From: Tanypteryx hageni
Taxonomy: Eukaryota; Arthropoda; Insecta; Odonata; Petaluridae
Assembly: GCA_028673005.1 (NCBI GenBank)
Contig: CM054118.1
Span: 7,590,410-7,654,409, forward strand
Direction of reading: 5' to 3'
Length of the DNA stretch: 64,000 nt
The translations under genes were made by a program, and so were the position numbers. This document shows, one piece after another, positions 1 through 11,983 of this stretch. Position 1 is the first letter of the stretch, and each line of letters starts with the position of its first letter. The notes beneath the pieces were generated by a model. It did not search any database, was not told where the DNA came from, and saw only the letters and a list, made by a program, of their open reading frames with translations.

Positions 1-1309
1 TCATTGTCCTCTTCAGTATCCATGGAGGTTATTCCCGCTCCTTCCCCCTCCTTGCTTTCAACTCCCGCTCTTTCGTCCCCCTCGCTTTCAACGGAACACG
101 TCATTATATTTTCGTCCACATCAACGAAGTCATCGAAAGATATGCTTCGTATAGCAAACCTATCCTGCAGTTCTTCCCAATATTCATCCTCTGGGGCCAC
201 TCCTTCTTCACTATCGGATTCCGCTTGGCAAAATCCTGCCTTAGCGAAACAATTTTTGATTGCCGAAGGTGAAACGGCATCTCAGCAAAGGCAGAGACGC
301 TGCATGGCCTGCAGAAGATTCCATTTAAGGCGAGTTGGGTTACTGCAATCATCCATCCTATGCATTAAATACTGCACCAATTGGCGCCAGTACGCCCTCT
401 TTACCTGGGATATGACCCCCTGGTCCAGCGGCTGTAACCGGCTTGTGCAGTTGGCCGGGAGAAAAATCACCCTCACATTTTTTAAATTAATCCCCTCCAA
501 ATTATGGGCTGTGCAACGATCGAGTAAGAGCAGAATCTTTCTGTTCTGTCCTCCCATTCGCACATCGACCTCGACGAGCCACTCCCGAAATATGACGGCC
601 GTCATCCAAGAATTCCTGTTGTTGTAGTAGGGGCATGGAAGTCGCCTAACATTTTTAAAACACCGGGGTTTCCCAAATTTCTCGATTACGAGCGGTGGTA
701 ACTTTACCGACCCGTCGCTGTTGGCGCAAAACAGCACCGTAAACCTTTCTTTGCTCATCTTCCCCCGTGGCAATATTCTCCCTTCACATTTAGGGTGCGG
801 TCGGGGAGCAGATTGTAAAAAAATCCCGCCTCGTCTGCGTTAAAAATTTCTTCTGGCTGGTAGTTTCCCATTAATCTCGGAAACCTTTCCCTCCAACTCT
901 CTTCAATCCCAGGATCAACAGAAATTTTTAAAGTTCTACCTCTTTTTAAACTTATGTAGCCACCCGTTGGAAGCTTGGAAATCTTCAATTCTCAAACGAA
1001 GGGCTATTTCCCTTGCCTTCTCCTGTAGGAGGGGCCCTGAGATGGGAATTAGTTTTGTTCGTGCTTGGGACAACCAATTAAAAACCCTCTGATCTAAACT
1101 CCAGTCCGGACTCGTTTTCTGGCGGGTTCTAGCTGCTGAGCGTTGATGATCTCATTCCGTTTCTTAATAATTGTAGACAAAGTAGAAGCCGGAATGTTAA
1201 ATCGGCGAGCGACTTCTGCCTTCTTCCTTCCCCGGGCAACAGCTTCTAATATTTCTATTTTTTGTTGGACAGAAAGCTGTCGCTGCTTGAAACCACAATT
1301 AGTGGACAT
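1..1309 (-). pseudogene. Tigger/pogo-type DDD transposase, decayed
   Basis: Relic of a Tc1/mariner-superfamily (pogo/Tigger) transposase, the enzyme that cuts and re-inserts the element at TA. Reading leftwards from the ATG at 1309: an N-terminal CENP-B/psq-type helix-turn-helix (RQLSVQQKIEILEAV, then VARRFNIPASTLSTII, about 1310-1150), a second HTH segment in another frame (about 1090-960), then the catalytic core. The acidic triad is visible as NADEAGFFY (about 840), LLLDRCTAH (about 530) and LQPLDQGVI (about 420). The end near 1-110 is acidic, with two similar Ser/Glu/Gly-rich units, as Tigger C-termini often are. Several frameshifts break it (near 1094, 980-770 and 290-350). No terminal inverted repeat is recognisable on the right; the left end is outside the window or cut by it. 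Confidence 0.85.
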
Positions 1310-2929
1310 GGCCTCTATAATTATGAATAAATAAAAGTTAATATTCCACAAAAATGACACTTAATAGTTCAAATCATAATAAATACATAAATAATAACAA
1401 TACATGTGAAATTTCGCAACAGCGTAATTACCATAAATTATTTTCAATGAAAATAACGGGAGTATACAAGCAAAACTTTTAGAACGCAATTGAAACAAAA
1501 TTTTTAATAAGTGATGCTGTAAAAGAAGGGACCTAGAATTAAAGTTAGCCCTCCATTCAGGAGCAGTCTGAGGTACTGTACGTTAATGTTCATTGAGATA
1601 TTTACTAAATACATTTTAATTTATTCATTGCTCCGTAAAAATTATTGATATTGAAGAATTAAAAGGAATGCCATCGAGATTCTAGCCTGTTCCTATATAT
1701 AAATTGGTATCCAATATTTATTCACTTGCAAGTAAAGCATAGATAAATGATCGGAATAGCCCCTCCAAAACTTCGGCGCCCCGGGTATCTGCCCGGCTCA
1801 CCCGTAGCTCGGGCCAGCCCTGCCTCCATTTATGCGACAGTTGTTCCCTTCCCTTCTCCTCCCACTCCAGATCTATGCTGAGCGTCGCCTGACTCATTTT
1901 GTTTACCGTTGTTTACAGATGACCTTTCTCCTCCTCTTCCCCCACTTCGTCATCCTAATCAAGCATCACGATTCATTCATCCGCTCCGTACTCACTCTCA
2001 CGCTACCCCCAAAAGAAGAAACTCGCAATCCAATACTACCCAACCCTTATGCAAAAGAAGGTTGGCAACAAGGAGCAAATGAAAATAGTAAACTTAAAAT
2101 CTATAAACCACCCTAGGAACACCAATAAAAAATTATTTGGTCTATCGTAAGCTTTGATGCGAAAAAATTATTCTCGTAAGAGCGAAAAATTAGCTCATTA
2201 AATGAAAAACTAGCATGTAAAAGCCTATCTCATGTAAGCCAAAACTCGTAACGCGATTGCTCGTATAGCGAAGGATAAGTGTACTATTAAATTTAATATT
2301 ATCATGTTCACATCACAAGCAAACGTAGCCATGTTGGCTGACCGGTTACAAACTAACATCTACAAGATGATTACCTTGAAATGCAAGTTAAGAGCTGAAA
2401 TTTAGTCTTGTACTACAGCGGTTTTTCTCGCAAAAAACGTCGCCTTAACAAGCCCACCACTGCCTCGAATATCTCAGGCGTAGATGCTTCTATTGCAACG
2501 GCTTTCGTTAAGTAACCTTTAAACATTACAACTCATATTTTTATAATGGTGTTTAATATTAAACTATTGGTCTACAGGCAATATTATCATGATTACTTCA
2601 TACACAAGCATATATATGCTGATGAGTGACAAACTTACCTTGAAAAGTGAATAGCTGAAATTTCGTATTTTCAAGCTATTATCGGACCGCAACAGAATAT
2701 CTCCAGCATAGATGCTTTTCTTGTAATGCAACGACTGTTCGCTCAATGTCACCTTTCCTTCAAATCACAATCACCACTAAGCACAATGTTACCTTTCACT
2801 TTATTCATACAGAAGCGCGGAGAAACGTCATTACAAGGGTGCTATGATTGGATTACTGAAAGCTCAATTCTAATTGGCCCTTGGTATTTCCAACCCATGC
2901 GTATGAGAAAAATATGCATCCGGCGAGCA
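1310..2929. other. Non-coding stretch, no gene seen
   Basis: AT-rich DNA without a credible reading frame. A GC-rich patch at 1760-1830 ends, on the minus strand, in CAGGGCTGGCCCGAGC, which resembles a hAT terminal repeat, but I found no partner end. The stretch 2140-2280 has scattered CTCGTAA/GCGA motifs like those near 2930-3130. Confidence 0.4.
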
Positions 2930-3130
2930 AAATTTCGTTCTCAAGAGGTCAACATAAACGGAAGGGGCCGTTTCACCCGTTCGTTGCTCGGAGGTTTTCG
3001 TAGTGCAGGAGTTCGTACTAAAGAGGTCGCAATGTATGCTTTTTAATACAAGGTTGACGGGACCGCCGTCATTTGTTCGTAAATCGGAGGTCTTCGCAGT
3101 AAAGGAGTTCGTTAGGAGGAGGTTTTACTG
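2930..3130. mobile_element. End of a Tigger/mariner-type MITE
   Basis: Read on the minus strand from 3130, the sequence starts CAGTAAAACCTCC next to a TA, the usual start of pogo/Tigger inverted repeats, followed by iterated AACGAACTCC / GACCTCCGA motifs back to about 2930. The opposite end was not found, so this is a partial element. Confidence 0.5.
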
Positions 3131-3149
3131 TATATAGAGTCAGCTAAAG

Positions 3150-3690
3150 TATGGAATTTTGGTCTGGAGTCACTCTCACCATACAGTTACACTATTCAAA
3201 CTACAAAATTGGGCTATCAGAATCTTAGCCAACATCACCATACGACAGAGTTGTCGAGAGCATTTTATAGCCTTAAAGATCTTAACACTGCCAGCTATGT
3301 ACATATATTATTCTATTATCTTTATAAGAGAAAACCTAAGAATACTGGATCTTGAATCGAATAATGATATTCATTCTTATAATATAAGAAATTGTAGTGA
3401 TCTATGAACTGTTCCGCATAACCTAAGTTTGTTTGGCAACAATCCTGTATATGCTGGGACAAAATTTTGTAATAAATTACCAAGAGATTTGAGGAGGACA
3501 ATAAGTCCTTCATTATTCAAAGCCAAACTTAAGTAATATTTGGTAAACAACCCTTTCTACTCTGTAGAGGAATTCTTGTCCCATTAATGGGGACACCGGT
3601 CTTCTCCTTTTATTAGCAGTTATAGTATTGACCTGTTCTATACTTGTATTGCATGTCCTAGGTCCAATAAAGATTAATATTATTATTGGC
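3150..3690 (+). pseudogene. LINE reverse transcriptase C-terminal end (CR1/Jockey group)
   Basis: 5'-truncated copy of a non-LTR retrotransposon. The + strand encodes the region after the polymerase domain: LFKLQNWAIRILANI, then HFIALKILTLPAMYIYYSI and IHSYNIRN, which matches the conserved LQKRAIRI...LKILTLPSLYI...IH.Y.TRN pattern of this LINE group. After frameshifts it continues as NKLPRDLRRT-like and LFKAKL-like segments up to about 3530. It is broken by stops and has neither endonuclease nor polymerase core. It ends in an ATTATTATT-rich tail near 3680, consistent with a simple-repeat 3' tail. Confidence 0.7.
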
Positions 3691-3699
3691 ATATCCACA

Positions 3700-4435
3700 A
3701 CATACAATTCCTGTTACCATTGTCACATACTGACTTTTGTAATAGCAACTTATAGTCAGAGCAGTGTTGAGGGACAGCATTTCCCATAAGTTTAACATTT
3801 TGGTGCTACTGGCGGACACAGAATGAGCACCTTTTCTACCAACAGGAATACACCATTTAGGTCTCAGTTCACAAAACTTGGAAAATCCTTTCCTGTACTG
3901 TTTCTTTATAAAATTCAATGTAGAGTTTCTTTAGGTTAACAAGGAGAAGTCTTTTTTGTACATGAGCTCTTTCTTTGCCTACTACAATAGATTGTCTTTT
4001 TTCCCTGCACACATTTGTGAGTAGCTGTCATTCTCATAGAAGTTTACAATATCTTGTTTCACATTTGCTGCAAGTGTTCTACCAAGTTTTTGTTGTGGAG
4101 TTGCAAGAATACCAAGTCAATTTTTTACTTCTTGTGCTTTACGAACCATGTACACAGGTAACACCAAAAGTATTTGCTATCTCTGCAATGCTCCATGAAG
4201 GAGGGGTAAGGGTCAGAATTTGCACCTTTTCACTTCGATTTGAGTTGTGGCACTTTTCTATAAGCAGATGCAAAATGTCATCAAGGTCTTTGCACTGGGA
4301 ACAAGAGTCTCTTTCAGATGCTTCTATATCATTCAAGACTTTTTGTATTTTCTCTTTGACTATGTTACTAATCTGTTTGGCTTTACGTTTCCTATACTAC
4401 TGTTTATAGTTCTTAGTTACAGACTTAAGCGGTGA
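3700..4435 (-). pseudogene. Relic of an unnamed repeated arthropod/cnidarian protein family (probable transposon)
   Basis: On the minus strand three segments appear in family order although frames change. First comes a Cys/Asp-rich part ending QILTLTPPSWSI (4336-4139), then a helix-turn-helix-like part (IAEIANTFGVT), then GFSKFCELRPKWC followed by HSVSAS (about 3895-3790). From memory, the combination of QILTL-P-SW-I and GFSKFCELRPKWC..G.H..C is the signature of a protein that recurs in many copies in aphids, hydra and other invertebrates and is usually left as hypothetical; its copy number suggests a mobile element. At least three frameshifts or stops make this copy non-functional. I do not know its biochemical role, and no flanking repeats were found. 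Confidence 0.55.
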
Positions 4436-4439
4436 GATG

Positions 4440-5635
4440 CCAAGCAGGCTTTTTTTATTTTTGAGATTAAAATTATAAAGAACTAACCTACGATATTCGG
4501 ATCTTAACCATTTTAAAGAAAGCGTTATAAAGTTTCATATTCTGTTCATGTTTTCCTGCCTACAGTTCAAAATTACTCATGTTAAATGTTTAATTCACAT
4601 ATTTTGGGGAAATCTGGCCATTTTAATGAGATGTTGCCATGCCTACCAATTACATTGTTAAACCTCGAAATCCTGTTGTTATCTCAACTCTTATAAGTTT
4701 AAGTGTGTATTGAAGGCTTTTAATACGAGAAGGAGAGAAAGATGGAAGGAGAGGGAAATTATATTCTACAAACAACATTAATTGTGTTATTTACGAGAAG
4801 GAGTACCACAAGAGCTGAAATACTATTCAAAAAGATTAAAAATAGTAATAATGAGCAAAATTCAATAAATGAAATAGAAATGGTATGAAAATCTGAGGAA
4901 CATGCTGGATGTTTAATAAACAAACCGAGCGTGTAAAAAATGTATAGAGTGAAGGATTGCGCGATAGGTAGAAGGTTGGAGGACTTGAGGATGGTTTGGG
5001 AAACTTTAAAAGAATCACAAAAATGATAATAAAAGGCTAAGTTTTCAGTCAGTTGGTCTGAGTTTAAAGTTATTAAAACATGAATAACTCGATCAAGGAT
5101 GTAGATAGAAAATTGAATTTTTGCTGAAATTTATATAATGAGCTTATCGGAATTAGTTTACTAAGGTTTGATATGGTAATATAAAAAATAACTTTGTTTG
5201 TGGCGTTATTTTGAGGGGGGAGGGATATATTGCACTTCCTTCGAATAAAACTAATAAGTTTAGATTTAATGAAACATTTTATGTGGACTGAAAATTAAAA
5301 AGTATATAATTCACATTATAGTCCAGAGAGTTGAATTATATTCTTGTTATCATATTAATGCTTAATAAATGTACCATTTTATTGCTTTAATATGGATCAG
5401 GCTTTTATGTAATGGTATTACACATATACTGAAACTATTAAGTAGTTAGATGGTGGAAGGAAAAGGGAAATGACCAGAAATTGAGAAAAGGGAAGAAGAG
5501 GACGAAGAGTTTGCATAGAATTAAAAGGAGCTGCAGCAGAAAAATAACAAGAATAAATTATAATTCATTATAAAACATTTTATACAATCGAATCATGCAC
5601 CGTTGCCAAACGGTAAGATTTCATTAAACTAAATA
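4440..5635. other. Non-coding stretch, no gene seen
   Basis: AT-rich DNA without a supportable reading frame or repeat structure. Confidence 0.5.
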
Positions 5636-5760
5636 CAGTAAAAACCCTTATTTTCACTTTTCTAGGGACCTGGAAAAAATGTGTAAATGGCAGTCAAGTG
5701 CATATTGAGCGAAAATGAAAAATAGCTCAACTGATTTTACTTTTAAACTCGCTCATTTGT
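5636..5760. mobile_element. Tigger-type terminal repeat, isolated end
   Basis: CAGTAAAAACCCTTATTTTC, preceded by TA, has the form of a pogo/Tigger inverted repeat. No matching opposite end was found, so the element's extent is unknown. Confidence 0.35.
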
Positions 5761-7385
5761 TACAATAAGACTAACAATAAAATCAGTGTTAAAAGAGCTA
5801 AGTTTATAAAGAGTATATTTATCCATTTACTTAACCAGTACACTTTTTAATAATAGTTATATTAAAATATATGCCGAATTAGAATCCTAGTATAGCATGT
5901 TTGGGTTTCCATTACATTCTCCATATTACATTTGTCTGGCAAATTGTACATAGACATGTGTACATTTACGTCAGGTACATTATACTTTTTTCGAAGCTTA
6001 AATAGTTTGTTTTTTCCACCTCTTGAGCTATGACTATTTAAAAATTCATGTTATAACTTCCTTGGATTTCTCTTTTAACATGGGATTTGGAAGAACCTTT
6101 TTTCTCAACATCCTTTTTGTATAGTAGTATCATGGCCAAACTTGAACATCTTTTCAATAGCATTCATACTTGTTTCAAAGGGTAAAAAGCCTACCTAAAT
6201 AGTATTTCTGTATCTAGGTGCGCTGTTTATGCTCTGTTAATGTGATTTACGTATGAGATATTGAGGTTTTCACCCAAAAGAGTTTATATGTACGTATTTA
6301 CGTCTCTTAAGTACGCTACTTATGATTAACATCGTAGTCTTGTAGCACGTCGTAGCACCATGGAAGGAGAACAGGAAGCGCAGCTCCCATAAGGCCAATG
6401 GTAATACATTTGTGGCAGTGCGATCGAGCGGCCAACCGGTTAAATATGCGTGCCTAATTTAAACTCAAGCGGCGGAACACGCTTTGGCGGTACATTTGAA
6501 TTAACAACTTGGATGACGTATTAATATGGAGGTTTAAGATTTAAGCATATTAAAACAAAACAACTAGGAGCATGAATTTTTTTATTACCATTAAAACATT
6601 TATAAAAATACATAAATAACTGTAAATAACATTTAATTAGCTTAGGAGAGTTGTTACTAATAATATAAGTTTATAGAGAGTATTTTATGCATTAACATAT
6701 TTTATAATCGAAACTATAAGTATCAATGCTATAATAAAGAACCAGATACATCATTTGACTGTTAATAAGTAATTCAAATTCAGTGCTTTGTTTCTCAAAC
6801 ACTGATTGATTACATTTGTATATGGCCACTGCTTGCATGGGTACTCCAATTTTATTTGGCCCAATGCTTTGCATGTTGTTGTGCACAACATTAATACTCA
6901 TCATCATCAACACCAGCATAGGGGCATCATGCAAAGTTGTTTTCTTTTATACATTAAAATATCTTTAAATTGTGATATCGGTGTGAGGGTTATACCGTTC
7001 TAAGGGGAAAATAATGTAGATTCTAATTATTATCACCGAATTTTGATGATTGATCATATTTTCTTGAATTTCTACGAAAACTTAGCGTTTTTGCATTTTA
7101 AATGGATTGCTGTCATGGAGACGATTATTACTGACATTTCTTTTAGTATTTTTAACCAGATAATGCTCTATTAATTTGTTTTACATTTTTTATCATTGAA
7201 AAACTATTAATTACAAATGGTATTTATGGTATGAGAATCCCTTGGAATGACTAAAACATACTAAAAAATTTCATGTCAATATAAGTAATCAATTTGGGAC
7301 ATCAACTTCAGGAAACCAGCCTGCATTAGTCCTGGTTTGGACTTGTTCATTGTTTAACATTCTCCGAAAATTTATCCTTAATTAG
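5761..7385. other. Non-coding stretch, one short repeat
   Basis: No gene seen. A GC-richer patch at 6355-6500 stands out but codes for nothing recognisable. About 6790-6950 carries a GCATGTTG..GTGCACAACATTAATACTC motif that recurs in diverged form near 7595-7640, so these two are related repeats. Confidence 0.4.
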
Positions 7386-7660
7386 AAACACATGCAACAC
7401 CAGACATATCTGCTAGTCAACTATAAATGAACTACAAATAACATACTAATAAACTATAAACATATGCTAATTACTATTTATGTATGGCAGAGCTTTCTGA
7501 TTTTAGCAGAGGGTTTAGTAGTCATGGAAGCATCATCTGCCCTTTTCAGTTCATGAACTTTCCAGTCCAGAAAATTCTTATTTTAAAAACATTGCATGCT
7601 GATGTGCACAACATAAATACTCAAGTATCATCATCAACACCCACAAAGGAACTTCCGCAT
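7386..7660 (-). repeat. Diverged duplicate of the P-like element's 3' part
   Basis: The stretch from CTGCTAGTCAACTATAAATG through CAGAAAATTCTTAT is a diverged copy of 7963-8190, which carries the C-terminal end of the P-like transposase. The two lie in direct orientation about 580 bp apart. Confidence 0.6.
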
Positions 7661-10549
7661 ATATAGCTAACATAAGCATTGACTGAATGGGTTTTCTTCA
7701 ACTTAAAATAATGAATGAGATGAACACTATTGCAATATATGTTAAAGGAAACTCCAAATGCCATACAAGACTTTTAGTATAGTACCAAAGAAAAGGCGGG
7801 AGGAAATAAAATTAAGAAAACGAAAAGGCTGTAACACCTTCCAAGAGTCACAAGCAGGTTTTCAGAAGAATTATCTTCTCAGCAGAGATCTTCAGCCAAA
7901 CACCCAATTACACCAAAAGCAAAAACATATGAAGGGTCGTGGGAAGATTCCACACGAACCTATACACATCTGCTAGTAAACTATACATGAACTATAAATA
8001 ACATACAAATGAACTATAAATACCCTACAAATAAACTAGACATATTACTATTTACTAATTACTATTTATAAATGGCAAAGCTTCCTAGTTTTAGAAGGGG
8101 GTTTAGCAGTACTGAAGGCATCATCAACCCTTTTTCTGTTCATAAACTTGACTGCCCAGAAAATTCTTATCTTTAAGAACATTTCAAAAAAAATGCCCTT
8201 ATCCTCCCTACAAGGGAAAGACATACTTGTGTAACATTCCCCCTTCTCTATTATGCCTTTCAGTAGTTGGCTGAGATTTGGCTTTGCCATTGCAGACTCA
8301 AATACTGCTTGAAAAATTTCCTCCCAACCTTTTAATGCAGTAAAAATTACTTCTGAAGGAAGGTAAAGGTGCCCATAGCCATCTGCAAGCTGTTCATGCC
8401 CTTTCAAGTAAGTAAAAAGTTGGTAATCGGAAGTCAAACTACGCTACGCTCAGGACAGAGCAAGATATCTTTGCACTACTCGCAATTGTGAAGTTTTGTG
8501 AACTTCCTACAAAGGAAGCCACACACATAATATAATACATTGAACTCCTCAACCTGAAAAGCATCAATATCACTAAAACTAATCTCCCCTTAACATCTAT
8601 GACTAAGCTACTCCTATTATTTACAGCTACACTATCAACAAAATTATTAACCGTAAGTAAAATGGAATCTAAATCTATTTCACAATTGCTTTCATTTGAT
8701 AGTTTGGAAAGGGAAGTAAGCAATAAATGTTTAAACCCCTTACCAAACTGCATTACTGTAGGATTGTCATTGCATCCATGTTGCCGTCTGATCACTGAGA
8801 ACATGTTCTCAAGAGCATCTTGATTCAAAGCTCTAGTAGTACAGAGTTTTTTGATGCCCAAGTGATCTCTCAAATCTTAATACAACCCTAATATACTACT
8901 TATGCTAATCAGCCACCCATTCAAGCAAGGCGGTTGCCTTCTGCACCCCACAAAATGACTCTTACCAAGTTGATCAGCAGCCTCTTTCAAGAAATTCTCA
9001 TGCTGGCTCTCTGCTGACATAGCAAAACGAAGTTTGAATGGGTGGTTTCTTAATTGACTGCTGTTATAGCTGTCAAACAATTTATCAATAAGCTCGAAAA
9101 ACTTAGCTGTTTTAATGGCACTGTTACACAGTTTGCCCATTGCAACAAATGCACACATGGCAACACTAACACTTTGGCTGAAGGCCTGAGAGGCCAATTT
9201 CACTTTCATTTTCTTGAAAGCCCTGGCATCAACGTGGAACTTTGTAATCTGAGGTATCATTTTTAGCTTGAGTGGATCATGAAGCTCAAACAAGGCTTTA
9301 AAATGACACAATTTCACTAAATTACCATTAAAATTAAAGTCACATTTCACTAAGTTATTTCTTAATGACTTAAGATGTGGGGGGTCAAATAAGAAAAAAA
9401 CATCATTCCCACAGTATGTAAAATACGGTTTCATGGGGGAAACTCCAAGTTTCCTACAATGGCTCTGGTTGTGAGGGCCTTGATCACAAACCAAAACCTT
9501 CACCTTGTAACCTACAGAACTAAGACTACTTAAACATGCAAAAACTATGTGTATAAAAAAATCTACGCTGATACCCTCATGCATGACCCAATAACCAATG
9601 CACTGTTTCCACTTTTTATTTATACCCTTCACCATGGCAACTAAACACCGACTCCCCAATTTTGGTTTTGGAACTCTTACAAAATCCAACAATTGAGTCA
9701 GCACTAGAGTCATAGTAAAGGTGTTCCTTAATAGCTATTTCATCTATTACTAAAGAAACAGCTAAGTCAGAATCTGTAAGGTTTGTGGACTTGTCCTGCA
9801 GTGTTGCCAAGACATTATTATCAATGCCTGGCTTCACAATAACCTTCTTCTGCCAGTTTAGTAATGACGGAAGATGTCAAGTTTTCTGTAGGAACCTGTA
9901 TGATCGAGGTCAATGGTAGTACAAAGATAATGCAAAGTCCTTCTTGTTGGATGGCCACCTTCTACCAAACATATTTATTTGTCTTACTTGAGTTGGGTCA
10001 TGAACAGCTGGTGACTCTGCTTTGAAAGGTACTTTTGTGATGTTTTCACTAAATTTAAAATTTGTTTAGTTTCATCATCATTCACGATTCTTTTCCTGAA
10101 TAACCTGGAGTGAAGCCGTGAAATATGGTGTCTATAAGCTGTCATCCTTTTTAATGTCCTTGGTGTAGGATGACTCCTGCCATAGATTTTTTTTTGGAGT
10201 GGACATGCATCCATTACCTTCATATGAAAGAAAGGCAATAGATGAAAATGATCACCATGGGAAACAACCCACTTCAGCTGAACATAATTAAAAATTATAT
10301 ATTTAACAAATGCTAAAATCTGATTAAACTTACCAAGAACAAGGGAGCAACTTAAATCAGGCTCCGCTTCCAGTGCTTCATCTAAAGCATTGGAAGGATT
10401 TCCCTCAGCCTCTGAATCCCTCAGCTCATCTATATATAAATAATAGAAGGTAATAATAAGATTAAGTTAATAAGATTTGTGAAAATCAGTATATAAGTTC
10501 ACAAAAGATGCACGATCACATGCAATAGCATAAAAAAAAATTTCTAAAA

Positions 10550-10945
10550 CTTACCAAGGTTGAAATATTAGAAATATTTTTTATTTCAAAAGTTTTCATC
10601 TCTGCAACGCTTTTCGTTCTTTCCTTGCAGAATAATCTCATAATAAAAGCAATCCTTAAATATTGCAATTTGAAGAATATCCGTTGTGGGGTACTAATGC
10701 CGCACATTTATGCCAAATTTTAAAGTTGTAGCACATCTGGAAGAAAATAATATCTAATGGTTTAAATTTTGTTTAAACAATTGAGAATTTTTAGCGGCCA
10801 CATTGTTCAACTTTTTTGAGAATTTTTCTAGTCGGTTTTGCACATAGTCCTACCAACATAAAAAATTTCAAGTCTGTAGCTCATCTGGAAGTGCCTAAAT
10901 ATTAATATTCTCCTATCATATCTATACTATAATCTTCTACATATA
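10550..10945. repeat. Dispersed copy of the 776-bp repeat family
   Basis: Shares ordered motifs with the tandem array at 51.3-54.1 kb: GGGGTACTAATG, AAATTTTAAAGTTGTAGCAC, GTTTAAACAATTG, TTTTTAGCGGCC, TCTAGTCGGTTTTGCAC and CATCTGGAAGTGCCTAAA. It ends exactly where the MITE at 10948 begins. Non-coding. Confidence 0.65.
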
Positions 10946-10947
10946 AT

Positions 10948-11749
10948 GGGTCGAGTGAATAAAAAATAAGCAAATGCTTATGCTTAAGATTTCTATCACT
11001 TTTTAAGCAAATGCTTGATATGGGGTGAATAAAAAAATAGCATTTGCTTTTGCTAAAAAGAATAAGCATTTGCTTATTTTTAGGATTTTTTCTTAAGCAT
11101 TTGCTTAAAATTGTGTGAATAAAACAGAGCTTTTCCTTAATGCTTTAAGCATATGCTTAAACTTTTTAAGTGAGGTAAAGGGCTTGATAGGATTATTCCA
11201 AGTATTCTATTTTCATGATAATTGATCCTAAATATAAATATGGTATCTTATGGTGACATTAAAGGTTAAAAAATAAGAGAAAAGTTTCAACAACCAATGG
11301 TTAAAAAAAATTATACCGTTTCTCTGAAGAAAATGTTAAGTATATTTCAAATCTGTTACTCAGAGAATATCAAGAGAGACGTGGGGGGGCACTATTTTCC
11401 AAACATAAGATAGAAATATTTTTAAGGTACTTAGGTGATCCCGGATTTTGCTATAAAGGCAAATGACTGGATAAAATTACTATAACTAAATAAAAATGCA
11501 CCCATGATTTGTGATATCATCGAATTTTAGTTTGAAATACAACTACGTAAAACTTTAAATGTAAACAAAAACAAGTGAGGGAAGAGTTGCAAAGAGCTTT
11601 CTTTCGTAGAATTTAAGCATCTGCTTAAAACTGAGTAGCAAATGCTTATAAGCAAAAGCAAACTTTTATTCACTCAATATGCTAAAAGCATTTGCTTATG
11701 CTTTTACTGTTTGCTTTAAGCAGTTGCTTAATTTTTATTCACTCGACCC
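10948..11749. mobile_element. 802-bp MITE with AAGCAT-rich inverted ends
   Basis: Begins GGGTCGAGTGAATAAAAAAT and ends with its near-perfect reverse complement, CACTCGACCC. AAT at 10945-10947 and 11750-11752 gives a 3-bp target duplication, as for PIF/Harbinger-type elements. Both ends carry dense palindromic runs of AAGCAT/ATGCTT (AAGCAAATGCTT and variants). The left end repeats the GTGAATAAAA tip three times (about 10956, 11031, 11116). No coding capacity. It lies inside the P-like element, so it inserted later. Confidence 0.75.
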
Positions 11750-11983
11750 AATAGATTGTATCTTATATCATAAGCAAGAAGCGTCAATATTTAATAGATA
11801 AGAAGCGACAATATATAATAGTTGATAGATAATACTGAAATTTGTTCTCCTACCTTCAAAGACACTAGGAACGACATTAGCTTTTAGAAGAGGACGAGGT
11901 AATCTGCTGTAGAAATCTTCGTCAGCAAAATGATCACTGCAGACCTTATATTTTTTTAAGCAATTAATATCTCCCGTGAGCAA

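Larger units (their letters stand above)
8066..11983 (-). pseudogene. P-element-like transposase with THAP domain (THAP9/P superfamily), broken
   Basis: A P-superfamily transposase on the minus strand. The THAP zinc-binding domain's second half is at about 11983-11850 (VCSDHFADEDFYSRLP, with the Cys and His ligands). A basic/coiled segment is at 10238-9984. The RNase-H-like core at 9837-8877 has the first acidic residue in SLVIDEIAIK and a second in LVCDQGPHN. It is followed by the GTP-binding-type insertion region with FLFDPPHLKSLRNN. The C-terminal core at 8873-8439 has LNQDALENMFSVIRR and DNPTVMQF, typical of the family. Frameshifts near 8875 and 8438 and at 9837-9984 break it. The first THAP Cys pair is not recognisable upstream of 11983. 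A MITE and a dispersed repeat sit between the THAP part and the coiled segment, possibly within an original intron. Terminal repeats were not identified. Confidence 0.85.

Noticed and set aside
4..627. 207-codon open frame on the + strand
   Set aside because: Antisense of the Tigger transposase, whose motifs are on the minus strand; no recognisable protein on +.
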